9,980 nucleotides of DNA, from assembly GCA_036503775.1 (NCBI GenBank), contig DASXWH010000006.1, forward strand, positions 1 through 9,980, in the 5' to 3' direction. Below are positions 1 through 6,045 of this stretch, one piece after another. A program made the translations under genes and the position numbers. This stretch comes from Ohtaekwangia sp036503775 (GTDB lineage Bacteria; Bacteroidota; Bacteroidia; Cytophagales; Cyclobacteriaceae). Within the stretch, counting starts at the first letter, position 1. Every line of letters starts with the position of its first letter. The notes under the pieces were generated by a model. That model searched no databases, was not told the origin of the DNA, and saw only the letters and a list, made by a program, of their open reading frames with translations.

Positions 1-24
1 CCGGAATTGCTCAAAAAAGACTAA
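1..24 (+). CDS. trmD: C-terminal end of probable tRNA (guanine-37-N1)-methyltransferase (partial)
   Basis: Frame 1 reads PELLKKD and then TAA at 22-24, so an upstream gene ends here. TrmD proteins often end in a basic stretch followed by R-P-[DE]-L-L, and in many bacteria trmD directly precedes rplS, which is the next gene here. Only seven residues are visible, so the identification rests on this short tail plus gene order. The 91-bp gap to rplS holds a candidate promoter, so rplS need not depend only on read-through from trmD. Confidence 0.5.
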   Translation, partial: PELLKKD

Positions 25-81
25 AAACGCACTTTTTGAAAAACATCTTTGGCCTGCATTCTGAAATCCCGATTCTTTCCC

Positions 82-89
82 TACATTTG
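82..89 (+). promoter_or_regulatory. Candidate Bacteroidota -7 element for rplS
   Basis: TACATTTG fits the Bacteroidota -7 consensus TAnnTTTG and lies 26 bp before the rplS ATG. The -33 element is poor: ATTCTG at 58-63, about 18 bp upstream, is the nearest candidate. No Shine-Dalgarno sequence follows, which is normal for this phylum. Confidence 0.45.
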
Positions 90-115
90 CAGTCCATTTT
101 CAAAACCATCTAGTT

Positions 116-469
116 ATGGCAGACTTAATTAAAGTAGTAGAACAGGAATTTGCGAAAGTCCGTGAATCACTCCCCAGCTTTAAACCTGGTGATACCATCA
201 ACGTTCACGTGAAAATAAAAGAAGGTAACAAGGAACGCGTTCAGCAGTTTCAGGGTACAGTAATCCAGCGCAGAGGCGCAGGAACCAATGGTGAATCTTT
301 CACCGTAAGGAAAGTATCCAATGGCGTAGGTGTAGAACGTATCTTCCCGATCGTTTCTCCTACTATCGATAAGATCGAAGTGGTGAAAGAAGGCAGTGTG
401 CGCAGAGCCAAGCTTTATTACCTGAAAGGCAGACAGGGAAAGGCTGCCCGTATCAAGGAGAAGATCTAA
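116..469 (+). CDS. rplS: 50S ribosomal protein L19
   Basis: This 117-residue protein has the usual length of bacterial L19, a large-subunit protein located near the 30S-50S interface. Family signatures are visible: FKPGDTINVHVKIKEG (residues 22-37), the QQFQGTVIQRRG strand, the ESFTVRKVSNGVGVERIFP block, and the basic tail RRAKLYYLKGRQGKAARIKE. The ATG at 116 gives the expected N-terminus and is preceded by an A/T-rich leader without a Shine-Dalgarno match. It follows the probable end of trmD, the classic trmD-rplS order, and is closed by a strong intrinsic terminator at 491-528. Nothing in the protein looks altered. Confidence 0.98.
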   Translation: MADLIKVVEQEFAKVRESLPSFKPGDTINVHVKIKEGNKERVQQFQGTVIQRRGAGTNGESFTVRKVSNGVGVERIFPIVSPTIDKIEVVKEGSVRRAKLYYLKGRQGKAARIKEKI

Positions 470-490
470 GGATTTTAAGAATTATAACAG

Positions 491-528
491 AAGCCATTCC
501 ACAAACCGGAATGGCTTTTTTGTTTTTT
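491..528 (+). terminator. Intrinsic terminator after rplS
   Basis: A perfect 10-bp stem, AAGCCATTCC (491-500) and GGAATGGCTT (508-517), encloses a 7-nt loop and runs into a T-rich tract to 528. It lies 22 bp after the rplS stop codon and separates the ribosomal-protein unit from the aldolase gene. Confidence 0.93.
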
Positions 529-591
529 CAGGTTTCTATACCCTTGGCCTAACACGATTGAAAAGGCCAAAAACCGCGAAATTTAAGCCAG

Positions 592-622
592 TTAGCATAC
601 TATTAAATAATTAATAACTTTG
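592..622 (+). promoter_or_regulatory. Bacteroidota-type promoter for the aldolase gene
   Basis: TAACTTTG (615-622) matches the -7 consensus TAnnTTTG exactly. Nineteen bases upstream lies TTAG (592-595), a near match to the TTTG -33 element. The predicted transcript would start around 629, giving a leader of roughly 40 nt before the ATG at 667. The rplS terminator just upstream supports independent transcription. Confidence 0.65.
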
Positions 623-666
623 TCCCCGCTCATTAAAAACCCATATACCAGACCAATAGACCAATT

Positions 667-1737
667 ATGGCAAGAAACATCGCGGATCTTCTGGGCAAGG
701 ATGCAGACTACCTGCTCAAGCACCAGAGCAAGACCATCTCTAAAGATCAACTTCATCTTCCTAGTCCCACGTTCGTTGACGACATTTTCGTTCAAACGAA
801 CAGAACTCCTCAGGTACTGAGAAGTCTTCAGCAGTTATACGGAACAGGACGTCTCGCTAATACAGGCTTCGTATCTATTCTTCCTATCGACCAGGGTATC
901 GAACACAGTGCCGGTGCTTCCTTCGCGAAGAACCCAGCTTACTTCGATCCTGAGAATATTGTAAAGCTTGCTATCGAAGGCGGATGTAATGGCGTTGCCA
1001 CTACTTATGGTGTGCTGGCTATGATGTCCAGAAAATATGCTCACCGCATTCCGTTCATCGTAAAGATCAACCACAACGAGCTTCTTACCTATCCGAATAA
1101 AGCGGATGAGATCATGTTCGGTTCAGTAGAAGATGCCTGGAATTTAGGAGCCGTTGCTGTTGGTGCTACGATCTATTTCGGATCCGACAATGCAACGCGT
1201 CAGATCCAGGAAGTAGCAACCGCTTTTGAAAGAGCTCACCAATTAGGTATGGCTACCATTCTGTGGTGCTATACACGAAACAACGCTTTTAAACAAGGTG
1301 GAACAGATTACCACGTATCAGCCGACTTGACCGGCCAGGCTAACCACCTGGGTGTAACAATCCAGGCGGATATCATCAAACAGAAACTGGCTGAAAACAA
1401 CGGAGGCTACAAGGCTCTTAACACCGGTGGAAGCAGCTATGGAAAACTGGATGAAAGAATCTATACAGAATTAACAACAGATCACCCGATCGATCTTTGC
1501 CGTTACCAGGTAATCAACTGTTACATGGGCCGTGCAGGTCTGATCAGTTCCGGTGGAGAATCTAAAGGTGCAAGTGATTTAGCCGATGCAGTACGCACAG
1601 CTGTTATTAACAAACGTGCCGGTGGTATGGGATTAATCTCCGGAAGAAAAGCATTCCAGCGCCCGATGAAAGAAGGTGTAGAAATTCTGAATGCTGTTCA
1701 GGATGTCTACCTCGATAAATCGGTAACAGTAGCATAA
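667..1737 (+). CDS. fbaB: Class I fructose-bisphosphate aldolase, FbaB/DhnA type
   Basis: The 356-residue product matches the size of FbaB-type (DhnA, DeoC/FbaB superfamily) class I aldolases. These cytoplasmic TIM-barrel enzymes cleave fructose 1,6-bisphosphate to dihydroxyacetone phosphate and glyceraldehyde 3-phosphate through a lysine Schiff base. Visible signatures are ILPIDQGIEHSAG (71-83), GCNGVATTYGVLA (106-118), VKINHNE (132-138), the lysine-bearing segment QADIIKQK (233-240), where K238 is the likely Schiff-base lysine by analogy, and two phosphate-binding loops, SSGGESKG (294-301) and GLISGRKAFQRP (322-333). The ATG at 667 gives the expected N-terminus and has no Shine-Dalgarno match. 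The gene is bounded by its own promoter and terminator, so it is probably monocistronic. FbaB against another aldolase of the same superfamily cannot be fully separated by eye, but length and motifs favour FbaB. Confidence 0.93.
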   Translation: MARNIADLLGKDADYLLKHQSKTISKDQLHLPSPTFVDDIFVQTNRTPQVLRSLQQLYGTGRLANTGFVSILPIDQGIEHSAGASFAKNPAYFDPENIVKLAIEGGCNGVATTYGVLAMMSRKYAHRIPFIVKINHNELLTYPNKADEIMFGSVEDAWNLGAVAVGATIYFGSDNATRQIQEVATAFERAHQLGMATILWCYTRNNAFKQGGTDYHVSADLTGQANHLGVTIQADIIKQKLAENNGGYKALNTGGSSYGKLDERIYTELTTDHPIDLCRYQVINCYMGRAGLISSGGESKGASDLADAVRTAVINKRAGGMGLISGRKAFQRPMKEGVEILNAVQDVYLDKSVTVA

Positions 1738-1752
1738 TTTACCCAATAGCAG

Positions 1753-1789
1753 GCCGATGTCTCTAAACCAGACATCGGCTTTTGTTTTT
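1753..1789 (+). terminator. Intrinsic terminator between the aldolase gene and accD
   Basis: A perfect 9-bp stem, GCCGATGTC (1753-1761) and GACATCGGC (1771-1779), encloses a 9-nt loop and is followed by a T-rich tract to 1789. It begins 15 bp after the aldolase stop and ends only 17 bp before the accD ATG, leaving almost no room for a promoter between them. Confidence 0.93.
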
Positions 1790-1806
1790 ACTAAAAAATT
1801 TATTCT

Positions 1807-2649
1807 ATGTCTTGGTTCAAGCGCAGTGATAAAGGAATTATGACCCCCACGGAATCCAAACGTGAGGTACCGGACGGACTTTGGTTTAAATCACCTGCCG
1901 GTAAAATCGTTCACACGCGCGAACTGAAAAGCAATGCTTATGTTGTGCCTGATGAAGACTATCACGTACGCATTGGTTCGGAAGAGTATTTCGAAATACT
2001 CTTCGATGAGAACAAGTTCACCGAACTGGACACTACCATGGAATCAGCTGACCCGCTGAAATTCAAAGACACCAAACCCTATCCGAAGCGGATAAAGGAA
2101 ACCCAGGAAAAATCTCAACTGAAGGATGCCGTTCGTACGGCCTACGGAAAGATGAATGGCCTGGATATCACCATTGCCTGTATGGACTTTACGTTCATCG
2201 GAGGATCTATGGGATCTGTCGTGGGTGAAAAAATTGCCCGCGCTATGGACCATAGCCTGAAAACCAATACACCCTTTTTGATGATCTCCCGTTCAGGCGG
2301 AGCGCGTATGATGGAAGCCGGACTTTCATTAATGCAGATGGCCAAAACCTCCGCGAAGATCGCCCAGCTCGATGCCGCGAAAATTCCTTATATCTCTTTG
2401 TTAACTGACCCGACAACAGGAGGTGTTACGGCCTCTTACGCCATGTTAGGTGACTTCAATATTGCCGAGCCTGGATCACTCATTGGTTTTGCCGGCCCCC
2501 GCGTTATCCGTGAAACCATCGGTAAAGATTTACCGAAAGGATTTCAAAGTGCCGAATTTGTTCTGGACCATGGCTTCCTGGATTTTATTGTTGACCGCAG
2601 AAATCTGAAGAACAGACTTTCTACATTGCTGCGTATGCTTCAGAACTAA
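1807..2649 (+). CDS. accD: Acetyl-CoA carboxylase carboxyltransferase, beta subunit, lacking zinc-ribbon cysteines
   Basis: The 280-residue protein is the beta subunit of the acetyl-CoA carboxylase carboxyltransferase. With AccA it moves the carboxyl group from biotinyl-BCCP to acetyl-CoA to form malonyl-CoA for fatty acid synthesis. Crotonase-fold signatures are clear: FIGGSMGSVVGEKIARA (130-146), SRSGGARMMEAGLSLMQ (161-177), DPTTGGVTASYAMLGD (201-216) and AEPGSLIGFAGPRVI (220-234). The N-terminus MSWFKR and the segment GLWFKSPAGK (24-33) correspond to the region that in E. coli AccD carries a Cys4 zinc ribbon. Here the four positions appear as S29, G32, V47 and E50, and C125 is the only cysteine in the protein. 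The rest is intact, so I expect an active enzyme. From memory, flavobacterial AccD proteins share this loss. The ATG at 1807 gives the family N-terminus. The gene lies directly behind the aldolase terminator. Confidence 0.96.
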   Translation: MSWFKRSDKGIMTPTESKREVPDGLWFKSPAGKIVHTRELKSNAYVVPDEDYHVRIGSEEYFEILFDENKFTELDTTMESADPLKFKDTKPYPKRIKETQEKSQLKDAVRTAYGKMNGLDITIACMDFTFIGGSMGSVVGEKIARAMDHSLKTNTPFLMISRSGGARMMEAGLSLMQMAKTSAKIAQLDAAKIPYISLLTDPTTGGVTASYAMLGDFNIAEPGSLIGFAGPRVIRETIGKDLPKGFQSAEFVLDHGFLDFIVDRRNLKNRLSTLLRMLQN

Positions 2650-2702
2650 GAAGCATTACGTCAGTCTTTACGACCACATTCTTAAAACTGACAGCGTTCG
2701 AA

Positions 2703-2730
2703 TTTCCGGAAAATATATCCGACTTTAGTC
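2703..2730 (+). promoter_or_regulatory. Palindromes just upstream of the NadR-like gene
   Basis: TTTCCGGAAA (2703-2712) is a perfect 10-bp palindrome, and GACTttAGTC (2721-2730) is a second short inverted repeat ending 2 bp before the ATG at 2733. GACTTTAG (2721-2728) resembles a degenerate -7 element, with TTCG 20 bp upstream. If it were used, the transcript would be nearly leaderless. This may be promoter or operator sequence of the three-gene unit, but the evidence is thin. Confidence 0.25.
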
Positions 2731-2732
2731 AC

Positions 2733-3275
2733 ATGAACGCGTTTCAGCTGCCACCTATAAAAAAGGTTGCCATCATTGGTCCGGAATGCACCGGAAAGTC
2801 TGACTTATCCCAATATCTTTCAGAGCACTTTAAAACTGAATGGGTCCCCGAGTATGCCCGTGCATACATTGACAACCTGGTAAGACCTTACAATCAGGAT
2901 GATTTATTAACTATTGCTCACGGACAAATTCGTCTCGAAGATGAATACACCCGAGATGCAAAAACCGTTTTGTTCTGCGATACTAATCTTTACGTGATCA
3001 AGGTATGGAGCGAATTCAAGTATGGAAACTGTAATCCTGAAATCCTCAAATACATTGCTTCACGAAAATACGATCTGTATCTGCTGACCTATATTGACTT
3101 GCCCTGGGAAGAAGACCCGTTACGCGAACATCCGCATGAGCGCGAAAAGCTTTACGATATCTACCTGAATGAACTGAAAAATCAAACCGTACCCTTTACA
3201 GAGATTAAAGGCGAACGGAAACAAAGAAGGCAAACAGCCGTTGAGGCTGTTGAGAAAATATTGACCGCAGTATGA
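2733..3275 (+). CDS. NadR-like P-loop kinase (AAA_28 family), possible ribosylnicotinamide kinase
   Basis: The 180-residue protein is a stand-alone P-loop kinase resembling the C-terminal ribosylnicotinamide kinase domain of NadR. Visible elements are Walker A GPECTGKS (16-23), the EYARAY segment (40-45) matching the WEYGRDY region of NadR, FCDTNLYVIKVW (81-92) matching the Walker B-like IDTDFVTT stretch, and a lid-like region DLPWEEDPLREHPHER (122-137) matching the TPWVADGLR region. It lacks both the NMN adenylyltransferase and the DNA-binding domains of full NadR. The likely reaction is ATP-dependent phosphorylation of nicotinamide riboside to NMN in NAD salvage, but the substrate is inferred. 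Such genes are often beside pnuC, which is absent here; an MFS gene overlaps its stop by 4 bp instead. The ATG at 2733 is 83 bp after accD. Confidence 0.82.
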   Translation: MNAFQLPPIKKVAIIGPECTGKSDLSQYLSEHFKTEWVPEYARAYIDNLVRPYNQDDLLTIAHGQIRLEDEYTRDAKTVLFCDTNLYVIKVWSEFKYGNCNPEILKYIASRKYDLYLLTYIDLPWEEDPLREHPHEREKLYDIYLNELKNQTVPFTEIKGERKQRRQTAVEAVEKILTAV

Positions 3276-4507
3276 GCACGCACTCTCCTTACGCAGCCAT
3301 GCGTATTCCGGACTTCAGACTTTTTATATCTGCTCGTTTTTGTATTACACTAGCCATTCAGATCCAGGCGGTAGTAGTAGCCTGGCAGGTATATGAAATC
3401 ACCAAAGACCCTTTATCATTAGGCCTTATCGGATTGGCAGAAGCTATTCCTTCCATTGGTGTGTCGTTGTATGCGGGGCATATTGCAGACATCATGGCGC
3501 GCAGGAAAATAATCATCACGTGTATCAGCACACTGTTGTTATGCTCGGCACTGCTGCTTTTTTTTACACTGGATTCCGGTGCACACATTATTGAGTTTGG
3601 CGTTCTTCCGATCTATACTGTGATCTTCATCAGTGGTATAGCGCGCGGCTTTCTGTCACCCGCTGTATTTTCATTTATGCCGCAGCTGGTACCCCGCGAT
3701 CTGTATCCGAATGCCATCACCTGGAACAGTACGCTATGGGAAACCGCTTCGCTGGCAGGCCCGCCACTGGGCGGATTGTTGTATGGTTTTTTTGGGATAT
3801 CGGTGGCCTACTTCACCGATGTTTCACTTACGCTGGGCGCATTGATCCTCATCCTTATGGTAGCGGATAAGCCGCTTCCGGAGGTATCCGCAGAAGAAGG
3901 TATTGTAGAAAAGATAAAGGCCGGACTGCGTTTTGTTTTTCACAACAAGATTGTACTCAGCGCTATTTCGCTGGACCTGTTTGCAGTTCTTTTCGGAGGG
4001 GCCGTAGCGTTACTTCCCATTTTTGCCGATACGATATTACATGTCGGAAAAGAAGGTCTTGGATTTCTGCGCGCAGCTCCGGGCGTGGGTGCCTTGCTCA
4101 TGGCACTTTATCTGGTACATCATCCGATCAAACGAAATGCCGGCAAGATCATGTTCCTTTGTGTGGCGGGATTTGGTGTCTGTATGATCCTCTTCGGACT
4201 TTCCACAAGTTTCTGGATCTCTATGGTATTGTTAATACTCAGTGGTGTTTTTGATTGTGTGAGCGTGATTATCAGAGGAACGTTGCTGCAAACACTCACT
4301 CCTGAAAATATGAAAGGAAGAGTTTCTGCCGTCAACCACATCTTCGTAGGATCATCCAATGAAATCGGCATGTTTGAATCTGGGGTTGCTGCACGACTAC
4401 TCGGGGTAAAAGCTTCCGTGATCTTTGGCGGATTTATGACACTGGGTGTAGTGGGTGTTACCAGCTGGCTTTCCAAATCGCTGCGTACCTTACAGAAACT
4501 TCAATAA
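3272..4507 (+). CDS. Major facilitator superfamily transporter (EntS/MFS_3-like)
   Basis: This 411-residue integral membrane protein has about 10-12 hydrophobic helices (for example roughly 17-40, 48-70, 80-100, 107-130, 150-197, 230-255, 262-283, 291-335 and 380-400). Between helices 2 and 3 it carries the MFS motif A, GHIADIMARRK (69-79), with the conserved G, D and RRK. A charged cytoplasmic loop around 199-227 separates the two halves. The opening, in which RIPDFRLFISARF leads into helix 1, and LVPRDLYPNAITWNSTLWETASLAGPPLGG (139-168) resemble the EntS-like drug/siderophore exporter group; the substrate cannot be read from sequence. Its ATG overlaps the stop of the NadR-like gene (ATGA, 3272-3275), suggesting translational coupling, and the next gene starts 7 bp after its stop. 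It could export a metabolite or toxic compound. I see no specific evidence for nicotinamide riboside uptake. Confidence 0.9.
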   Translation: MSTHSPYAAMRIPDFRLFISARFCITLAIQIQAVVVAWQVYEITKDPLSLGLIGLAEAIPSIGVSLYAGHIADIMARRKIIITCISTLLLCSALLLFFTLDSGAHIIEFGVLPIYTVIFISGIARGFLSPAVFSFMPQLVPRDLYPNAITWNSTLWETASLAGPPLGGLLYGFFGISVAYFTDVSLTLGALILILMVADKPLPEVSAEEGIVEKIKAGLRFVFHNKIVLSAISLDLFAVLFGGAVALLPIFADTILHVGKEGLGFLRAAPGVGALLMALYLVHHPIKRNAGKIMFLCVAGFGVCMILFGLSTSFWISMVLLILSGVFDCVSVIIRGTLLQTLTPENMKGRVSAVNHIFVGSSNEIGMFESGVAARLLGVKASVIFGGFMTLGVVGVTSWLSKSLRTLQKLQ

Positions 4508-4514
4508 GTATCTT

Positions 4515-4916
4515 ATGCATGAATTCTCTATCAATACACCGGCATTACTCTTCCCAGCAATTACGCTGTTGATGCTGGCATACACCAATCGTTTTCTGGC
4601 ACTCGCCACACTGATCCGGAACCTTCATGCCAAATACAAACAGATTCAGGAAGAAAAAGAAATCATCAAAGCACAGATCCATAATCTCAAACGAAGGCTC
4701 AACCTGGTGAAGCAAATGCAGGGTGCCGGAATCACCAGTTTCTTTTTTTGTGTACTCAGCATGTTGTTTTTCTTTCTGCAGTACGAAATGTGGGCCATCA
4801 GTATTTTCGGACTCAGCCTGGTGTTCCTGTTGATTTCCCTGTTTCTATCGTTGACGGAAATTTATATCAGCACCAAGGCACTGGAAATTGAACTCAAGGA
4901 TATGGAAGAAGTGTAA
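4515..4916 (+). CDS. DUF2721-type small membrane protein
   Basis: Starting at the ATG at 4515, this 133-residue protein has one hydrophobic helix (about 8-32), a charged, probably coiled-coil segment (about 38-66, rich in K, E and Q), and two more helices (about 70-89 and 92-114), ending in an acidic tail. The opening TPALLFPAITLLMLAYTNRF (8-27) and the closing SLTEIYISTKALEIELKDMEE resemble DUF2721 proteins, whose function is unknown. I chose 4515 because an in-frame start at 4455 would add 20 non-family residues and overlap the MFS gene by 53 bp, whereas 4515 leaves 7 bp. It is the last gene of the three-gene unit and converges on hemH. Confidence 0.85.
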   Translation: MHEFSINTPALLFPAITLLMLAYTNRFLALATLIRNLHAKYKQIQEEKEIIKAQIHNLKRRLNLVKQMQGAGITSFFFCVLSMLFFFLQYEMWAISIFGLSLVFLLISLFLSLTEIYISTKALEIELKDMEEV

Positions 4917-4969
4917 CACGAAAGTCCCTCATCTCCGGAGAGACCCTTAGGCTATCGGGTGCGGTGAAG

Positions 4970-5980
4970 CTATGAAGCCACTACTAAGTTTTTCAAACAC
5001 GCAATCCACTTCGGATGGTCATTCAGACTTTCCACAAGCTGAACTTTCTCCCCTCCATGTTTGTGAAATATCTCCTGGTACTCATCACCAATCTCAATAA
5101 TGGTTTCGAGACAATCAGCTGTAAAGGCCGGTGAGAATACGAGTATTTTTTTCATGCCTTTCTCAGCACATTGTTGTACCACTACATCCGAAAAAGGCTT
5201 AAGCCATTTTTCGTCCAGGCGTGACTGAAAAGATACCGTATACTTTTCTTTCGGTATGGAGAGTTTAGCCGCCAGCAACCGTGTTGTAGCATAACAGGTA
5301 GCCTTGTAGCAATATTCATTTTCCGGAGTGATCTCATTTTCACAATCGTGATCTGAACACAGACCTTCATTATACACTTTATCGACCTGGCGTTCCGGTA
5401 ATCCGTGATAGGAAAAGATCACATGATCATATTCATTTATGTTGTATTGACGACCACGCGCCACAAACCCATCGATAAAATCCGGGTGATCGTAATACTG
5501 GCTGATCATTTTTACTTCCGGGATCACCCACCAGGTTTTCATCACGCGCATCACTTCTTCTATGGCCGATCCGGTGGAGGCAGAAGCATATTGGGGGAAC
5601 ATGGGAAGCACAACGATCTTCTTATAGTTTCGCTTCCGCATCTTTTCCATCACATCCGGTATAGACGGGTTTTTATACCGCATAGCCAGGTGTACTTCGT
5701 AATCATCACCCAGTTCTTTTTGTAACAACTGCTCCACCCGTCTGCTGTAATACAAAAGCGGAGAACCGTCCTTGGTCCAGAGTTTCTGATAGATCTTCGC
5801 AGATTTAGGCGCGCGAAACGGAACAATGATCAGGTTAACCAACATCTTCCGGAGCAGCCACGGAATATCAATAACCCGGGGGTCATTTAAGAACTGAGAA
5901 AGATAGGATCGTACATCGCCTACAGAAGGGCTGTCAGGTGTGCCCAGGTTGATCAGTAAAACTCCGGTTTTGTTTTTCAT
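4970..5980 (-). CDS. hemH: Ferrochelatase with a four-cysteine insert
   Basis: The 336-residue protein inserts Fe2+ into protoporphyrin IX, the last step of protoporphyrin-dependent heme synthesis. Signatures are GVLLINLGTPDSP (6-18), LPMFPQYASASTGSA (125-139), SYHGLP (190-195) with catalytic H192, and SPAFTADCLETIIEIGDE (283-300) with the conserved acidic E292. After SYHGLP there is a longer loop than in E. coli HemH, with cysteines C208, C213, C224 and C229, a possible metal or iron-sulfur site. I chose the ATG at 5980; an upstream in-frame TTG at 6016 would add 12 residues (LFAKIALEFNG) that do not look like family sequence. It is the third gene of a minus-strand series, 65 bp after the GNAT-like gene, with a weak promoter candidate in that gap. 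Confidence 0.96.
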   Translation of the reverse strand: MKNKTGVLLINLGTPDSPSVGDVRSYLSQFLNDPRVIDIPWLLRKMLVNLIIVPFRAPKSAKIYQKLWTKDGSPLLYYSRRVEQLLQKELGDDYEVHLAMRYKNPSIPDVMEKMRKRNYKKIVVLPMFPQYASASTGSAIEEVMRVMKTWWVIPEVKMISQYYDHPDFIDGFVARGRQYNINEYDHVIFSYHGLPERQVDKVYNEGLCSDHDCENEITPENEYCYKATCYATTRLLAAKLSIPKEKYTVSFQSRLDEKWLKPFSDVVVQQCAEKGMKKILVFSPAFTADCLETIIEIGDEYQEIFHKHGGEKVQLVESLNDHPKWIACLKNLVVAS

Positions 5981-5997
5981 GCCGTTGAATTCGAGCG

Positions 5998-6028
5998 CAA
6001 TTTTAGCGAATAACAATCAGCACCGAAA
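5998..6028 (-). promoter_or_regulatory. Weak internal promoter candidate for hemH
   Basis: On the minus strand TAAAATTG (6005-5998) differs from TAnnTTTG at one position. TTTC (6028-6025) lies exactly 19 bp upstream as a one-mismatch -33 element. It could let hemH be transcribed apart from the kinase gene, with a very short leader before the ATG at 5980. Both boxes are imperfect. Confidence 0.35.
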
Positions 6029-6045
6029 GAAGTTTATAAAATCAT

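Noticed and set aside
2658..2695. Hairpin after accD (GTCAG and CTGAC)
   Set aside because: Only 5 bp of stem around a 23-nt loop, with no T tract.
4924..4944. Possible bidirectional terminator between the DUF2721 gene and hemH
   Set aside because: GTCCCTC and GAGAGAC pair with one mismatch and the core TCTCCGGAGA is palindromic, but there is no T tract on either side, so I could not call it a terminator.
5981..6016. Upstream start for hemH
   Set aside because: The extension would begin with TTG, adds 12 residues unlike the family, and overlaps the weak promoter candidate; the ATG at 5980 gives the normal N-terminus.
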